NCBI GenBank assembly: GCA_025359685.1
Contig: JANYEY010000057.1
Span: forward strand, 1-35,179
Length of the DNA stretch: 35,179 bases
Source of the DNA: Sphingomonadaceae bacterium
GTDB taxonomy: Bacteria > Pseudomonadota > Alphaproteobacteria > Sphingomonadales > Sphingomonadaceae
Direction: 5' to 3'
Of the stretch, positions 15,032-27,561 are shown one piece after another. A program made the position numbers and the translations under genes. Under the pieces are notes generated by a model. It was given only the letters and a program-made list of their open reading frames with translations. It was not told the origin of the DNA and ran no database searches. Each line of letters opens with the position of its first letter. The stretch's first letter is position 1.

Positions 15032-15501
15032 GCATCGAAGATGACGATGGTGAGTTTAGCTGGTTCTTTCGGCTGATCCCCTTTGTCCTCATCCCTGTAT
15101 TTATCGCGGTCCTTTGGTGGGCACCGTCGCCTCCCAAACCTCCAGCGAACACCACTGTGTTCGGCTGCTACGTCGCAACCGCTAGCCCACCCATCCTGCT
15201 TGACGCTTCAGGGATGCATGTGAAGCAGCTTGGCTTCCCAGCCATCCCATACCATTTGGAGCGATTGAAAACAGGTATAGCTCTGGCTGCTGAAGCACCC
15301 ATCCGGGCAGACAAAACGCCAACTGGTTACCGATTTACAGTGAATAAGCGAGGGATTGGCTGGTTCATGCCATTCTATCGGGTTGAGAATGGTCAGACCT
15401 ATGGAGTATTTGAAGTAAGCCTTTTGGAAGGTTTCCAAATGCTGGCTTCCGACGGTAACCGTATCAACTACGACCCTGCAGACCCAGCCAGTTGTACTTA
15501 G
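15028..15501 (+). CDS. Hypothetical single-pass membrane protein
   Basis: 157 residues of unknown function. A short acidic N terminus (MSIEDDDGEFSW) is followed by one membrane segment (about 13-31, FRLIPFVLIPVFIAVLWW), a Pro-rich linker, and a soluble domain of about 115 residues with two cysteines (in FGCYVA and at the end in PASCT). Topology is probably cytoplasmic N terminus with the domain outside, where the cysteines could form a disulfide. The gene is visibly poorer in G+C than its neighbours: two 60-base lines inside it (15061 and 15361) have 31 and 26 G+C bases, against 45 in a line within mutS (8041). That suggests acquisition by transfer or relaxed selection. Confidence 0.65.
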   Translation: MSIEDDDGEFSWFFRLIPFVLIPVFIAVLWWAPSPPKPPANTTVFGCYVATASPPILLDASGMHVKQLGFPAIPYHLERLKTGIALAAEAPIRADKTPTGYRFTVNKRGIGWFMPFYRVENGQTYGVFEVSLLEGFQMLASDGNRINYDPADPASCT

Positions 15502-15542
15502 CAGCCCACGTCCGCTTTCCACCCCATACCTGCCACTATCGC

Positions 15543-16430
15543 CTAGCCTAGTCGCTCCAGCAACGCATCCGCCAGCCGCTTTCCAAACTCCGGCCCCTGT
15601 TCGGGGTACAGATACGGCTCGATCAGCTCTGCCTCGATCACGGCCAGCTCTCCATCGTCCAGCCGGACCATGTCGATCCGGGCGTAAGACGGCGGCTGCG
15701 CGAAGGGGAGCATCGCCATCACCGCTTCGGCCGCCGCGCGGTCGGCGGGGGCTGGGTCGAGCGGGACTTCGCTGCCACCGTAAAGCGACTGGATGCGGTA
15801 ATCGCCCGCCGCGGCGCGCTTGATCAGGGCGTGGCTGAGCGCGCCGCCGATGAAGATGAAGCTAAGCTCGCCCTCGCGCTGGATCGCGGGGAGGAAGGGC
15901 TGGATCATCGCCGGTTGGTCCATCCGCCAGGTGTCGATGCCTGCATCGCCGCGGCGGAAGCTGTCCTGCCCGATCGCGCCCGCGCCGACGCGGCGTTTCA
16001 CCACCACGCGGTCGCAGCCGAAATGGTCGAAGGCGGCTTGGATGTCGGCGGGTGTCGGTGCCTCGGGCCACAGGGTCGGGATCGAAGGCGCCCCGCGCGC
16101 GGCCAGTTCCTTGAGGTACAGCTTGTCAGCGTTCCAGCGGATCACTTCGGCCGGGTTGGCGACCACCACGCCAGCCGCTTCGAGCGCATCAAGCCGGCTC
16201 AGAAACTCGTCCTTAGCCTCGGTGTAGTCCCACGGCGTGCCGAGGTAGGCGAGGTCGAACTTGGCCAGCACGTCCAGCGGAGCGCGCCAGTCGATATCGG
16301 TCAGTTCGGCGCGGCCCGCGAGCCCATCGCGCAGCGCGCCGAGCAGCAGATCATGCTCGAACGCATCGGGGCGGCGCGTGGGCGATCCGGGCAGCGTATC
16401 GGGGCAGGCGAGGAAGGCGATTTTGGGCAT
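15543..16430 (-). CDS. ATP-grasp fold protein
   Basis: 295 residues. N-terminal pre-ATP-grasp region (KIAFLACPDTLPG), then ATP-binding pieces: WNADKLYLKELAARGAPSIPT, the lysine strand DRVVVKRRVGAGAIGQDSF, and a C-terminal metal-binding segment DDGELAVIEAELIEPYLYPEQGPEFG. The fold is that of glutathione synthetase and DcsG-like ligases, enzymes that couple ATP to formation of an amide or related bond through an acyl-phosphate. Substrates are not predictable. It lies 47 bases after gltD on the same strand and could be cotranscribed with glutamate synthase, which makes an amino-acid substrate plausible but unproven. Confidence 0.8.
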   Translation of the reverse strand: MPKIAFLACPDTLPGSPTRRPDAFEHDLLLGALRDGLAGRAELTDIDWRAPLDVLAKFDLAYLGTPWDYTEAKDEFLSRLDALEAAGVVVANPAEVIRWNADKLYLKELAARGAPSIPTLWPEAPTPADIQAAFDHFGCDRVVVKRRVGAGAIGQDSFRRGDAGIDTWRMDQPAMIQPFLPAIQREGELSFIFIGGALSHALIKRAAAGDYRIQSLYGGSEVPLDPAPADRAAAEAVMAMLPFAQPPSYARIDMVRLDDGELAVIEAELIEPYLYPEQGPEFGKRLADALLERLG

Positions 16431-16477
16431 GGCCGCCGCCTAGCGGGTGATCGGCCATGCTGCAAATTGCTGACCCT

Positions 16478-17914
16478 TTAGCGCGGCAGTTCGCTGACCC
16501 CCATCAGCATCTCGTCGACCGCGCGGGCGGCCTGGCGGCCTTCGCGGATTGCCCAGACGACCAGGCTCTGCCCGCGCCGCATATCACCGCAGGCAAAGAT
16601 CTGCGGATCGCTGGTGCGGTATTCGAACACATTGGCGGCCACGTTGCCGCGCGCGTCGAGCGCAACCCCGGCCTGATCGAGCAGGCCTTGTTGCAGCGGC
16701 CCGAGGAAGCCCATGGCGAGGAAGATGAGATCAGCGCGCAGGGTGAATTCGCTGCCCGGCACTTCCTGCATCTGGCCGTTCTGCCACTCCACGCGGATAC
16801 AATCGAGCCCGGTGACTATCCCGTCGTGGCCGGAAACGCGCTTCGTCAGGATCGCCCAGTCGCGATTCGCGCCCTCTTCGTGGCTGCTCGACGTGCGCAG
16901 TTTCATCGGCCAGTTGGGCCAGGTCAGCGCCTTGTCTTCCTTTTCGGGCGGACGCGGCATGATCTCGATCTGGGTCACAGAGGCAGCGCCCTGGCGGTTG
17001 GACGTGCCGACGCAGTCACTGCCGGTATCGCCGCCGCCGATCACCACCACGTGTTTGCCGGTGGCAGTGATCGATCCGCGCGGCGCGGCGCGGGTTTCTT
17101 CATCGCCCGCATTGCGCTTGTTCTGCTGGGTAAGGAATTCCATCGCGAGCCGCACGCCGGAGAGCTCGGCACCGGGGATTTCAAGCCGGCGCGGTTCTTC
17201 GGCCCCGCCCGACAGGACGATCGCGTCGAAGTTTTCTTTGAGCGATGCAACCGATATGGTTACGCCAACTTCCATCGAAGTGCGAAATTGGACGCCTTCG
17301 GCCTCCATTTGCACCGCGCGCCGGTTGATCAGGTGCTTTTCCAGCTTGAAGTCGGGAATCCCGTAGCGGAGCAGCCCGCCCAGCCGGTCGTTCTTCTCGA
17401 ACACGGTAACCGAATGGCCCGCGCGCGCCAATTGCTGGGCGGCGGCGAGGCCCGCCGGGCCCGAACCGACCACGGCAACGGTCTTGCCGGTGCGGCGCGC
17501 CGGTGCCTGCGGCGAGATCCAGCCTTCTTCCCAGCCTTTGTCGACGATCGCATTCTCGATCGACTTGATCGTCACCGGCTGGTCAATGATGTTGAGCGTG
17601 CAGCTCGCCTCGCACGGCGCGGGGCAAATCCGCCCGGTGAATTCGGGGAAGTTGTTGGTCGAGTGGAGGACCTCCAGTGCGTTCCTCCAGTCGCCCTCAT
17701 AGACCAGATGGTTCCAGTCGGGGATCATGTTGTTCACCGGGCAGCCGTTGTGGCAGTACGGAATGCCGCAATCCATGCAGCGGCTGGCCTGCGCGCGCAG
17801 CGCGGGCGCGTCGTGCGGGATCACGAATTCGCGGTAATGCGAAAGGCGCTCCTTCGGATCGGCATACTTGCGATCCTGCCGGTCGAGTTCGAGAAAGCCG
17901 GTTTCCTTGCCCAT
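16478..17914 (-). CDS. gltD: Glutamate synthase (NADPH) small subunit
   Basis: 478 residues, standard length. The N-terminal Fe-S region has C46, C49, C54 and C58 in [14 protein letters not shown], and C97, C101 and C105 in CPAPCEASC. An FAD site follows ([16 protein letters not shown], about residue 145) and then a second dinucleotide site for NADPH ([15 protein letters not shown], about 290). It passes electrons from NADPH to the large subunit in the GOGAT reaction: glutamine plus 2-oxoglutarate to two glutamates. It starts 11 bases after the gltB stop, so the subunits are co-expressed. Confidence 0.97.
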   Translation of the reverse strand: MGKETGFLELDRQDRKYADPKERLSHYREFVIPHDAPALRAQASRCMDCGIPYCHNGCPVNNMIPDWNHLVYEGDWRNALEVLHSTNNFPEFTGRICPAPCEASCTLNIIDQPVTIKSIENAIVDKGWEEGWISPQAPARRTGKTVAVVGSGPAGLAAAQQLARAGHSVTVFEKNDRLGGLLRYGIPDFKLEKHLINRRAVQMEAEGVQFRTSMEVGVTISVASLKENFDAIVLSGGAEEPRRLEIPGAELSGVRLAMEFLTQQNKRNAGDEETRAAPRGSITATGKHVVVIGGGDTGSDCVGTSNRQGAASVTQIEIMPRPPEKEDKALTWPNWPMKLRTSSSHEEGANRDWAILTKRVSGHDGIVTGLDCIRVEWQNGQMQEVPGSEFTLRADLIFLAMGFLGPLQQGLLDQAGVALDARGNVAANVFEYRTSDPQIFACGDMRRGQSLVVWAIREGRQAARAVDEMLMGVSELPR

Positions 17915-17925
17915 CGTCCTGACCC

Positions 17926-22566
<4,641 letters not shown>

Positions 22567-22828
22567 CGTCCTCACTCATCCAATTGGGCGCAGTTCCGGG
22601 ATCGATTCGTGGTGCTGAGGCACGAACCAGCGGAATTGCGGCAATTTTCCACTACACCTCCTGCCGCATCATGCAGCATTTGTTGCGTGGAAAATTCCAA
22701 TGACGACAGGAAGCTGTTTTTGCAACTGCGAAAAGGGCGACACATGGCCGCGCTGCGCCAAGCTGCGCGGTGAATAGCAATTCAAGCTGGAACCGGGCGG
22801 GCTGCGCCCCGGCGATGCGGCGGACCGA
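22567..22828 (-). promoter_or_regulatory. gltB upstream region with nested inverted repeats
   Basis: No gene seen. AATTTTCCAC (22643-22652) and GTGGAAAATT (22687-22696) are a perfect 10-bp inverted repeat spaced by 34 bases. The first arm overlaps a second dyad, AATTG-CGG-CAATT (about 22634-22646). This part is markedly A/T-richer than its surroundings, as expected of a promoter/operator for gltB on the minus strand. The regulator cannot be named from sequence. Confidence 0.45.
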
Positions 22829-24622
22829 TCAGGCTGCGCCGCTCATCCGCTGCAGGTTGCTGAGCGCGGCCCGCAGCGCCTGCGCAGCTTCTTCGGCCGG
22901 GATCAGCGAAGGATTCATGCCAGTAGCAACCGGCTGTCCCTGGCCGGCTGAGCCCGGCGCGTCGAAGCGGCGGAAACCACCCTCTTCGCCCCCGGCCAAT
23001 TCGGCCGCAGGAGAAGCCAGCACTACCACTTGGCCGGTCTGACCCGGGAATATCACCACCGGTTCGATCTCGGCATCGGTGGCCCGTTCGGATTCTTCGA
23101 TCCGGACGTGTGCCTGGCGGACCGGGGCAACGCCAAGCAGCGATGCGTAGGGGTTGTCCTCTTTGGCGTCGGCAAGCGTTGCTTCGGTTGCGGCTTCGAT
23201 ATCGTTTACGCCCCCAGGCGAAGCAACGTCGGCCTGTGCAGCCGGGGCGGCGAAGGGAGCAGGCTGCTGTAGCGCGGCAGGCATGGCGATGTGCCGCGGC
23301 GGGAGCAGGCTGGCATCGAGCCCGGAGTCGTCTTCAAGGAACGCATCGAGCGCGAGCGGGCGCATTGCCACAGGCATTTCCAGCGGCGCTTGCGGCGCGG
23401 CGACCGGGCTTGCCGCAGCAGGCTCGGCAAAACGGGCAAGTGCGGGTTCGGCAGGCGCGCTCTGAAACTCTGGCGGCGCAGCGAAAGCAGCTGGCAAAAC
23501 CGGCAGCTCAGGCATGGGCGGCACAGCAAGCAGCGGTTCGGCGGCCACTTCAGCAGGCGCACCCTGAGCGGGCGCAATCTGGGCGCGCTCGCGGCGGCGG
23601 CGGCGCATCGAATCGGCCAGCCGAGCGGCAAGGTCGGTCATGCCCAGGCTCGACGGGCTCGGCAGCGGCACGGCTGGTTCCGTCTGGGATACGGCGGCGA
23701 CTTCGTCCGAGCGGCCGAACAACGGGCTTGGCTCCGGTGTGTCGAACACCGAAGTCTGGAAACCGGCGGCCTTGACGAAGTCCTGGGGCACATGATCGTC
23801 TTCGGCCTGGACCCCGAAGATCTGGCGCGGAGCGATTTCGGGTGCTGGCGGCGGTGCCATCCCGAAGACCTGGCGGCCATCGAGGTGTGCGGCCTCGGCG
23901 GTGATCGGGTTTGGTTCGGGCGCGGCTTGAGGTGCGGGTTCGACCGCAACTGCAACCGGGGCTGGGCGCGTCCAGTCGAGCGCAGGCGCGGCAACGGCGG
24001 CATGCTGGCTAAAGTCCGGCGCATGCTCGGCAGGCGGATCGACCGGCAAGGCCAGCGTGGCGAGGTCGAGCGGCTGGACCGCATCGAGTCCGGGAAGAGG
24101 AGCGGCTTCGTGCGGCACGAATGCGTTCTCGTCATCCATGATGGCAAGCGAACGGCGCCGATTGGTCAGCAGACCGCCATTGGGACGGACGGCATCGAGC
24201 GAAGTTTCGCCGCCCAGTTCCTCATGCGCCGAAATCGGCCGGCGCGCCGGAGCATCCGGGTGCGCGTCGCGTTGCCGCAGCCGGGGCGATTCGCCGGAGA
24301 GATCTTTTGCGCCGCGCTTGCGTTCGCGTAGTTCGGGCTTGGGCCGGGCCAGACGGCGGGCCAGGCTGATGCCCAGTACCGCGCCAAGCGCAGCCATGAT
24401 CAGCGCGAGAAGGATGCGTGCGGTGACGCCGAGCGGCGGGGCGGCGGCGGGGACAATCAGATCGATATGGCTCTTGAGGACCAGGTCCTCGAGCAGCGAA
24501 GGTCGGACCGCAAGGCTGCCGAGCCCGAACAGCGCGCCGAACCACAGGGCGACAACCGCCGGGAACAACGGGTTGGCACTGATCGGCTTGGCCTTGACCG
24601 GCTTATGCTGGTGCTTGCTCAC
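22829..24622 (-). CDS. Large Ala/Pro-rich two-TM protein, function unknown
   Basis: 597 residues with two membrane helices near the N terminus (about 20-39 and 67-88) joined by a loop of about 27 residues. A cytoplasmic-looking basic stretch follows (90-108), then about 450 residues of low-complexity Ala/Pro/Glu-rich sequence with short conserved-looking islands: RQVFGM (250-255), RQIFGV (266-271), TSVFDTPEPSPLFGR (290-304), an Arg run (340-344), DNPYASLLGVAP (489-500), and an amphipathic C-terminal helix (EEAAQALRAALSNLQRM). The islands look like docking motifs in a disordered tether. Start is GTG 24622 with an AGGGG about 11 bases upstream. It follows the glycosyltransferase by 50 bases. 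I know no domain here; a polar or envelope scaffold is one guess. Confidence 0.7.
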   Translation of the reverse strand: MSKHQHKPVKAKPISANPLFPAVVALWFGALFGLGSLAVRPSLLEDLVLKSHIDLIVPAAAPPLGVTARILLALIMAALGAVLGISLARRLARPKPELRERKRGAKDLSGESPRLRQRDAHPDAPARRPISAHEELGGETSLDAVRPNGGLLTNRRRSLAIMDDENAFVPHEAAPLPGLDAVQPLDLATLALPVDPPAEHAPDFSQHAAVAAPALDWTRPAPVAVAVEPAPQAAPEPNPITAEAAHLDGRQVFGMAPPPAPEIAPRQIFGVQAEDDHVPQDFVKAAGFQTSVFDTPEPSPLFGRSDEVAAVSQTEPAVPLPSPSSLGMTDLAARLADSMRRRRRERAQIAPAQGAPAEVAAEPLLAVPPMPELPVLPAAFAAPPEFQSAPAEPALARFAEPAAASPVAAPQAPLEMPVAMRPLALDAFLEDDSGLDASLLPPRHIAMPAALQQPAPFAAPAAQADVASPGGVNDIEAATEATLADAKEDNPYASLLGVAPVRQAHVRIEESERATDAEIEPVVIFPGQTGQVVVLASPAAELAGGEEGGFRRFDAPGSAGQGQPVATGMNPSLIPAEEAAQALRAALSNLQRMSGAA

Positions 24623-24672
24623 GTTTCGCAGAACCCCTGTAAACTCGCTTACGAGCCGCCGGGCCGGTGCTG

Positions 24673-25902
24673 TCAGGCAGCGGCCGGAACGCGGTTTCGC
24701 AACGCCGGGGCTAACAGGACTTGGTAAACAACGTGATAACGATGAACGTTCTTGGCCCAGTCATGATTGGCCCGAACGTGCGCCAGGCCGGCTTCGCGAT
24801 AGGCGGGCCAGGACGTGCGATCGGCCAGCAGACCGGCCAGTGCGGCGGTGCAATCGGCGGGGTTGTCGGGCGCAAACAGCACGCCGGTTCCCCCATGGGT
24901 GATGAGCTCACGGTGACCGCCAACGTCGGACGCGGCAACCAGCTTGCGCTGGGCCATCGCCTCAAGCGGCTTCAAGGGCGTGACAAGGTCGGTCAGGCGA
25001 CTGCGCTTGCGCGGATAGGCCATCACATCCATCAGCGCATAGTAACGCTCGACCTCGCTGTGCGGCACGCGGCCGACGAAGTGGATAGCCTCTGCCGCCG
25101 AGCTGGCCGCAGCCTGCGCGCGGAGCGCCGCTTCCATCGGTCCGCCGCCGACCAGCAGCAGCCGGGCATCGGGAACCCGCTCGATCAGTGCGGGCATGGC
25201 CGAGATCAGATCGTCGATCCCCTCGTAATCATAAAAGCTGCCGATGAAGCCGATGACGGGACCGCTGCCCAGGCCCAGTGCGCTGGCCAGTGCCGGATCG
25301 GCGGGCGGGACTTCGCCGAACAGCGCCAGATCGACGCCATTGGGGCTGAGCGTGATTTTGGCCGGATCGACTCCGCGCCCCACCAGATCGTCTTTCAGCC
25401 CCTGGCAGATCGTCACCACTGCGTCGGCGGCCGCGATCACGTTGTTTTCCAGCGCGCGGGTCAGCCGGTATTTGAGGTTGCCCTCGCTGCCAGTTCCGTT
25501 CGAAACTGCCGCGTCTTCCCAGAACGCGCGGATTTCATAAACGAGTGGCAACCCCAGCCGTTTGGCTGCCAGCGCTGCCGCCTTGCCGCACAGCGCGGGG
25601 GAATGGGCATGGAGCACGTCCGGCCGCCAGTCCTGCGCCAGCGCGACAATCGCATCAGCGAGCAGCTGGATCTCGCGCCACTCGCGATAAGCCGGCGGAC
25701 CCCCTGCGGTGCCGCGGGTACGATGGAACGTTATGCCGTCCGCTTCCTCAGTATCGGGGCCCTCGGCCACATGGCGCAGCCCGGTAATGCCGCGCACCTC
25801 GATCCCCGAAGCCTGCTGGGCCTTCAAGATCGCACGGGTACGAAAGGTGTAGCCGCTGTGCAGCGGCAACGAATGGTCAAGGACGTGAAGGACCCGGGTC
25901 AT
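24673..25902 (-). CDS. Exosortase-A-associated glycosyltransferase (Daro_2409-like)
   Basis: 409 residues, GT-B fold. The N terminus MTRVLHVLDHSLPLHSGYTFRTRAI, then VRGITGLRH, HAHSPALCGKAAALAA and VYEIRAFWEDA are characteristic of the glycosyltransferase family associated with PEP-CTERM/exosortase A systems. The C-terminal nucleotide-sugar domain has ITLSPNGVDLALF, GFIGSFYDYEGIDDL, LLLVGGGPMEAAL and LVTPLKPLEAMAQRKLV. It probably adds a sugar to an exported polysaccharide or glycoprotein intermediate. ATG 25902 gives the homologous N terminus; an in-frame GTG lies 12 bases earlier. It is divergent from the microprotein and O-glycosylation ligase genes. No exosortase gene itself is within the window. 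Confidence 0.86.
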   Translation of the reverse strand: MTRVLHVLDHSLPLHSGYTFRTRAILKAQQASGIEVRGITGLRHVAEGPDTEEADGITFHRTRGTAGGPPAYREWREIQLLADAIVALAQDWRPDVLHAHSPALCGKAAALAAKRLGLPLVYEIRAFWEDAAVSNGTGSEGNLKYRLTRALENNVIAAADAVVTICQGLKDDLVGRGVDPAKITLSPNGVDLALFGEVPPADPALASALGLGSGPVIGFIGSFYDYEGIDDLISAMPALIERVPDARLLLVGGGPMEAALRAQAAASSAAEAIHFVGRVPHSEVERYYALMDVMAYPRKRSRLTDLVTPLKPLEAMAQRKLVAASDVGGHRELITHGGTGVLFAPDNPADCTAALAGLLADRTSWPAYREAGLAHVRANHDWAKNVHRYHVVYQVLLAPALRNRVPAAA

Positions 25903-25928
25903 GGCCCGCAGCACTAGGCCAGGAGTGC

Positions 25929-25943
25929 TTAACGGCGCGTCAA
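25929..25943. promoter_or_regulatory. CtrA-like site TTAA-N7-TCAA
   Basis: TTAA (25929-25932), seven bases, then TCAA (25940-25943) followed by C. This is one mismatch from the TTAA-N7-TTAA(C) box of CtrA. It sits in the 66-base gap between two divergent exosortase-associated genes, 26 bases before the microprotein start. A single near-match is suggestive only. Confidence 0.35.
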
Positions 25944-25968
25944 CTCGGCTGCGCTAAGGCGGGTCGCA

Positions 25969-26130
25969 ATGATCGACTTTTTCGCCCTGGCGCTGACGCA
26001 TGGCCTGCTCGCACTTGCGTGCTTGCGCATCCTGCTGCGCGGCGACCTCGACGAGGAAGCGGCATCGCAGGAACCGGCTTCGCTTGAACCGCCGGCCAAG
26101 CCGCTGCCGGGGCTGCGCACCCGTGCTTGA
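25969..26130 (+). CDS. 53-residue membrane microprotein overlapping the O-glycosylation ligase gene
   Basis: ATG 25969 opens a 53-codon frame ending at TGA 26128-26130. It encodes a membrane helix (residues 4-23, FFALALTHGLLALACLRILL), then an acidic patch (GDLDEEA) and a Pro-rich tail ending in basic residues. AAGG/GGCGGG lies about 8-10 bases upstream. Its last eight bases overlap the GTG start of the ligase gene, which otherwise has a poor ribosome site, so translational coupling is likely. A single helix with a soluble tail and this tight arrangement suggest a small partner or stabiliser of the ligase. No experimental function is known to me. Confidence 0.68.
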   Translation: MIDFFALALTHGLLALACLRILLRGDLDEEAASQEPASLEPPAKPLPGLRTRA

Positions 26131-27493
26131 CCTGGCGATCACCGGCTTCACGCTCGCGCTGCTGGCAGCGGGCTTCCGGCGCCCGTTCGTCTGGGTGCTG
26201 GCCTATCTCTATATCGACATCCTGAGTCCGCAGAAGATTTCGTACCACTTGCTCGCCTCGTTGCCGATCTCGCTGATCGCTTTCGTGCTGGCGTTCGGTG
26301 GGTGGGCGCTGGTCGACGAGAAGATCGATAGCCGCTTCACCCTGCGCCAGGGCCTGATCGCGGTGCTGCTGGTCTATTGCGGGATGACCACGCTGAGCGC
26401 CGATTTCCCGGTCCAGGCTGCGGCCAAGTGGTCGTGGGTGTGGAAGGCGCTGGTCTTCGCGGTGTTCCTGCCGCTCACCTTGCGCACGCGCCTGCGGATT
26501 GAAGCGGCGGCGTTGGTCATGGTGCTGAGCGTTGGCGCGATTATCATCGATGGCGGGATCAAAACCGTCGGCGGCGGCGGCGGCTACGGCGAATTGCACC
26601 TGTTCATCAACGACAACACCGGGCTTTACGAAGGCTCAATCATCTCGACCGTCGCGATCGCGGTGATCCCGCTGATCCTGTGGCTGATGAACCACGGCAC
26701 GATCTTTCCGCCCGATTGGCGGGTCAAACTGTTCGGGTTGGCGCTGATGTTCTCTTGCGCGCTGATGCCGGTCGGCACCCAGGCGCGAACCGGGCTGCTG
26801 TGCCTGGCCTTGCTCGCAGTGCTGGCGCTGCGCAATGTGAAGCGCCGGGTGCTGTACATCGGGATCATGGCGGTGCTGGCGATGATCGCGATCCCGTTGC
26901 TGCCGGCCAGCTACACCCAGCGAATGAACACGATCCAGAATCATGAAGCCGACGAAAGCGCGGCCACGCGTTTGGCGGTGTGGGGCTGGACGCTCGACTA
27001 TGTGAAGGACCACCCGCTCGGCGGCGGGTTTGAGGCCTATCGCAGCAACCATGTTCACGTCCAGCTCAAGGGCCAGAGCGCCGATGGCAACAATGTCTCC
27101 GTTGAAACCCGCGATGCTTACGACAAGGCCCGCGCCTATCACTCGAGTTATTTCGAAATGCTCGGCGAGCAAGGCTGGCCGGGACTGGTGCTGTGGTTGT
27201 GGCTGATGCTGTCAGGTCTGTGGCAGATGGAACGGATCCGCCACCGCTGGAAAAAGCGTATGGGCGCAGGCGAGACCTGGCAGGCACCCTTGGCCAATGC
27301 GCTTCAACAGTCCTTGATCGTCTACATGGCGGGATCGCTGTTTGTCGGCATAGCGTTCCAGCCGTTCTGTTACATGCTGATCGGGCTGCAATGCGGGCTG
27401 TGGAGCTACCTCAAGCGAATCGAAGGTGCTGCGCCGCGCGCCGCGTGGGTGCAACGCAGCCTCGTGGTCCCGGATGCCGTAGCGGCACGCTAG
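26123..27493 (+). CDS. Exosortase-A-associated putative O-glycosylation ligase (Wzy/WaaL-like)
   Basis: About 456 residues with around ten membrane helices and a large periplasmic loop, the layout of O-antigen ligases/polymerases. Family-like pieces are YLYIDILSPQKISY near the N terminus, GTQARTGLL near residue 218, RLAVWGWTLDYVKDHPLGGGFEAYRSN (about 285-312), and AYHSSYFEMLGEQGWPGLVLWL after the loop. These match the ligase family found with exosortase A systems, thought to transfer or polymerise glycans from undecaprenyl carriers in the periplasm. The frame is open from 26000, but GTG 26123 gives the homologous N terminus and overlaps the microprotein stop. The C terminus is short and basic. 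Confidence 0.84.
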   Translation: MLDLAITGFTLALLAAGFRRPFVWVLAYLYIDILSPQKISYHLLASLPISLIAFVLAFGGWALVDEKIDSRFTLRQGLIAVLLVYCGMTTLSADFPVQAAAKWSWVWKALVFAVFLPLTLRTRLRIEAAALVMVLSVGAIIIDGGIKTVGGGGGYGELHLFINDNTGLYEGSIISTVAIAVIPLILWLMNHGTIFPPDWRVKLFGLALMFSCALMPVGTQARTGLLCLALLAVLALRNVKRRVLYIGIMAVLAMIAIPLLPASYTQRMNTIQNHEADESAATRLAVWGWTLDYVKDHPLGGGFEAYRSNHVHVQLKGQSADGNNVSVETRDAYDKARAYHSSYFEMLGEQGWPGLVLWLWLMLSGLWQMERIRHRWKKRMGAGETWQAPLANALQQSLIVYMAGSLFVGIAFQPFCYMLIGLQCGLWSYLKRIEGAAPRAAWVQRSLVVPDAVAAR

Positions 27494-27561
27494 CGCGCAT
27501 TGCAACGCCGCCCGGCTTGGGCCATGACACCGCCTTTCCCGGCTGCTGAGGAGAGGCCCAC

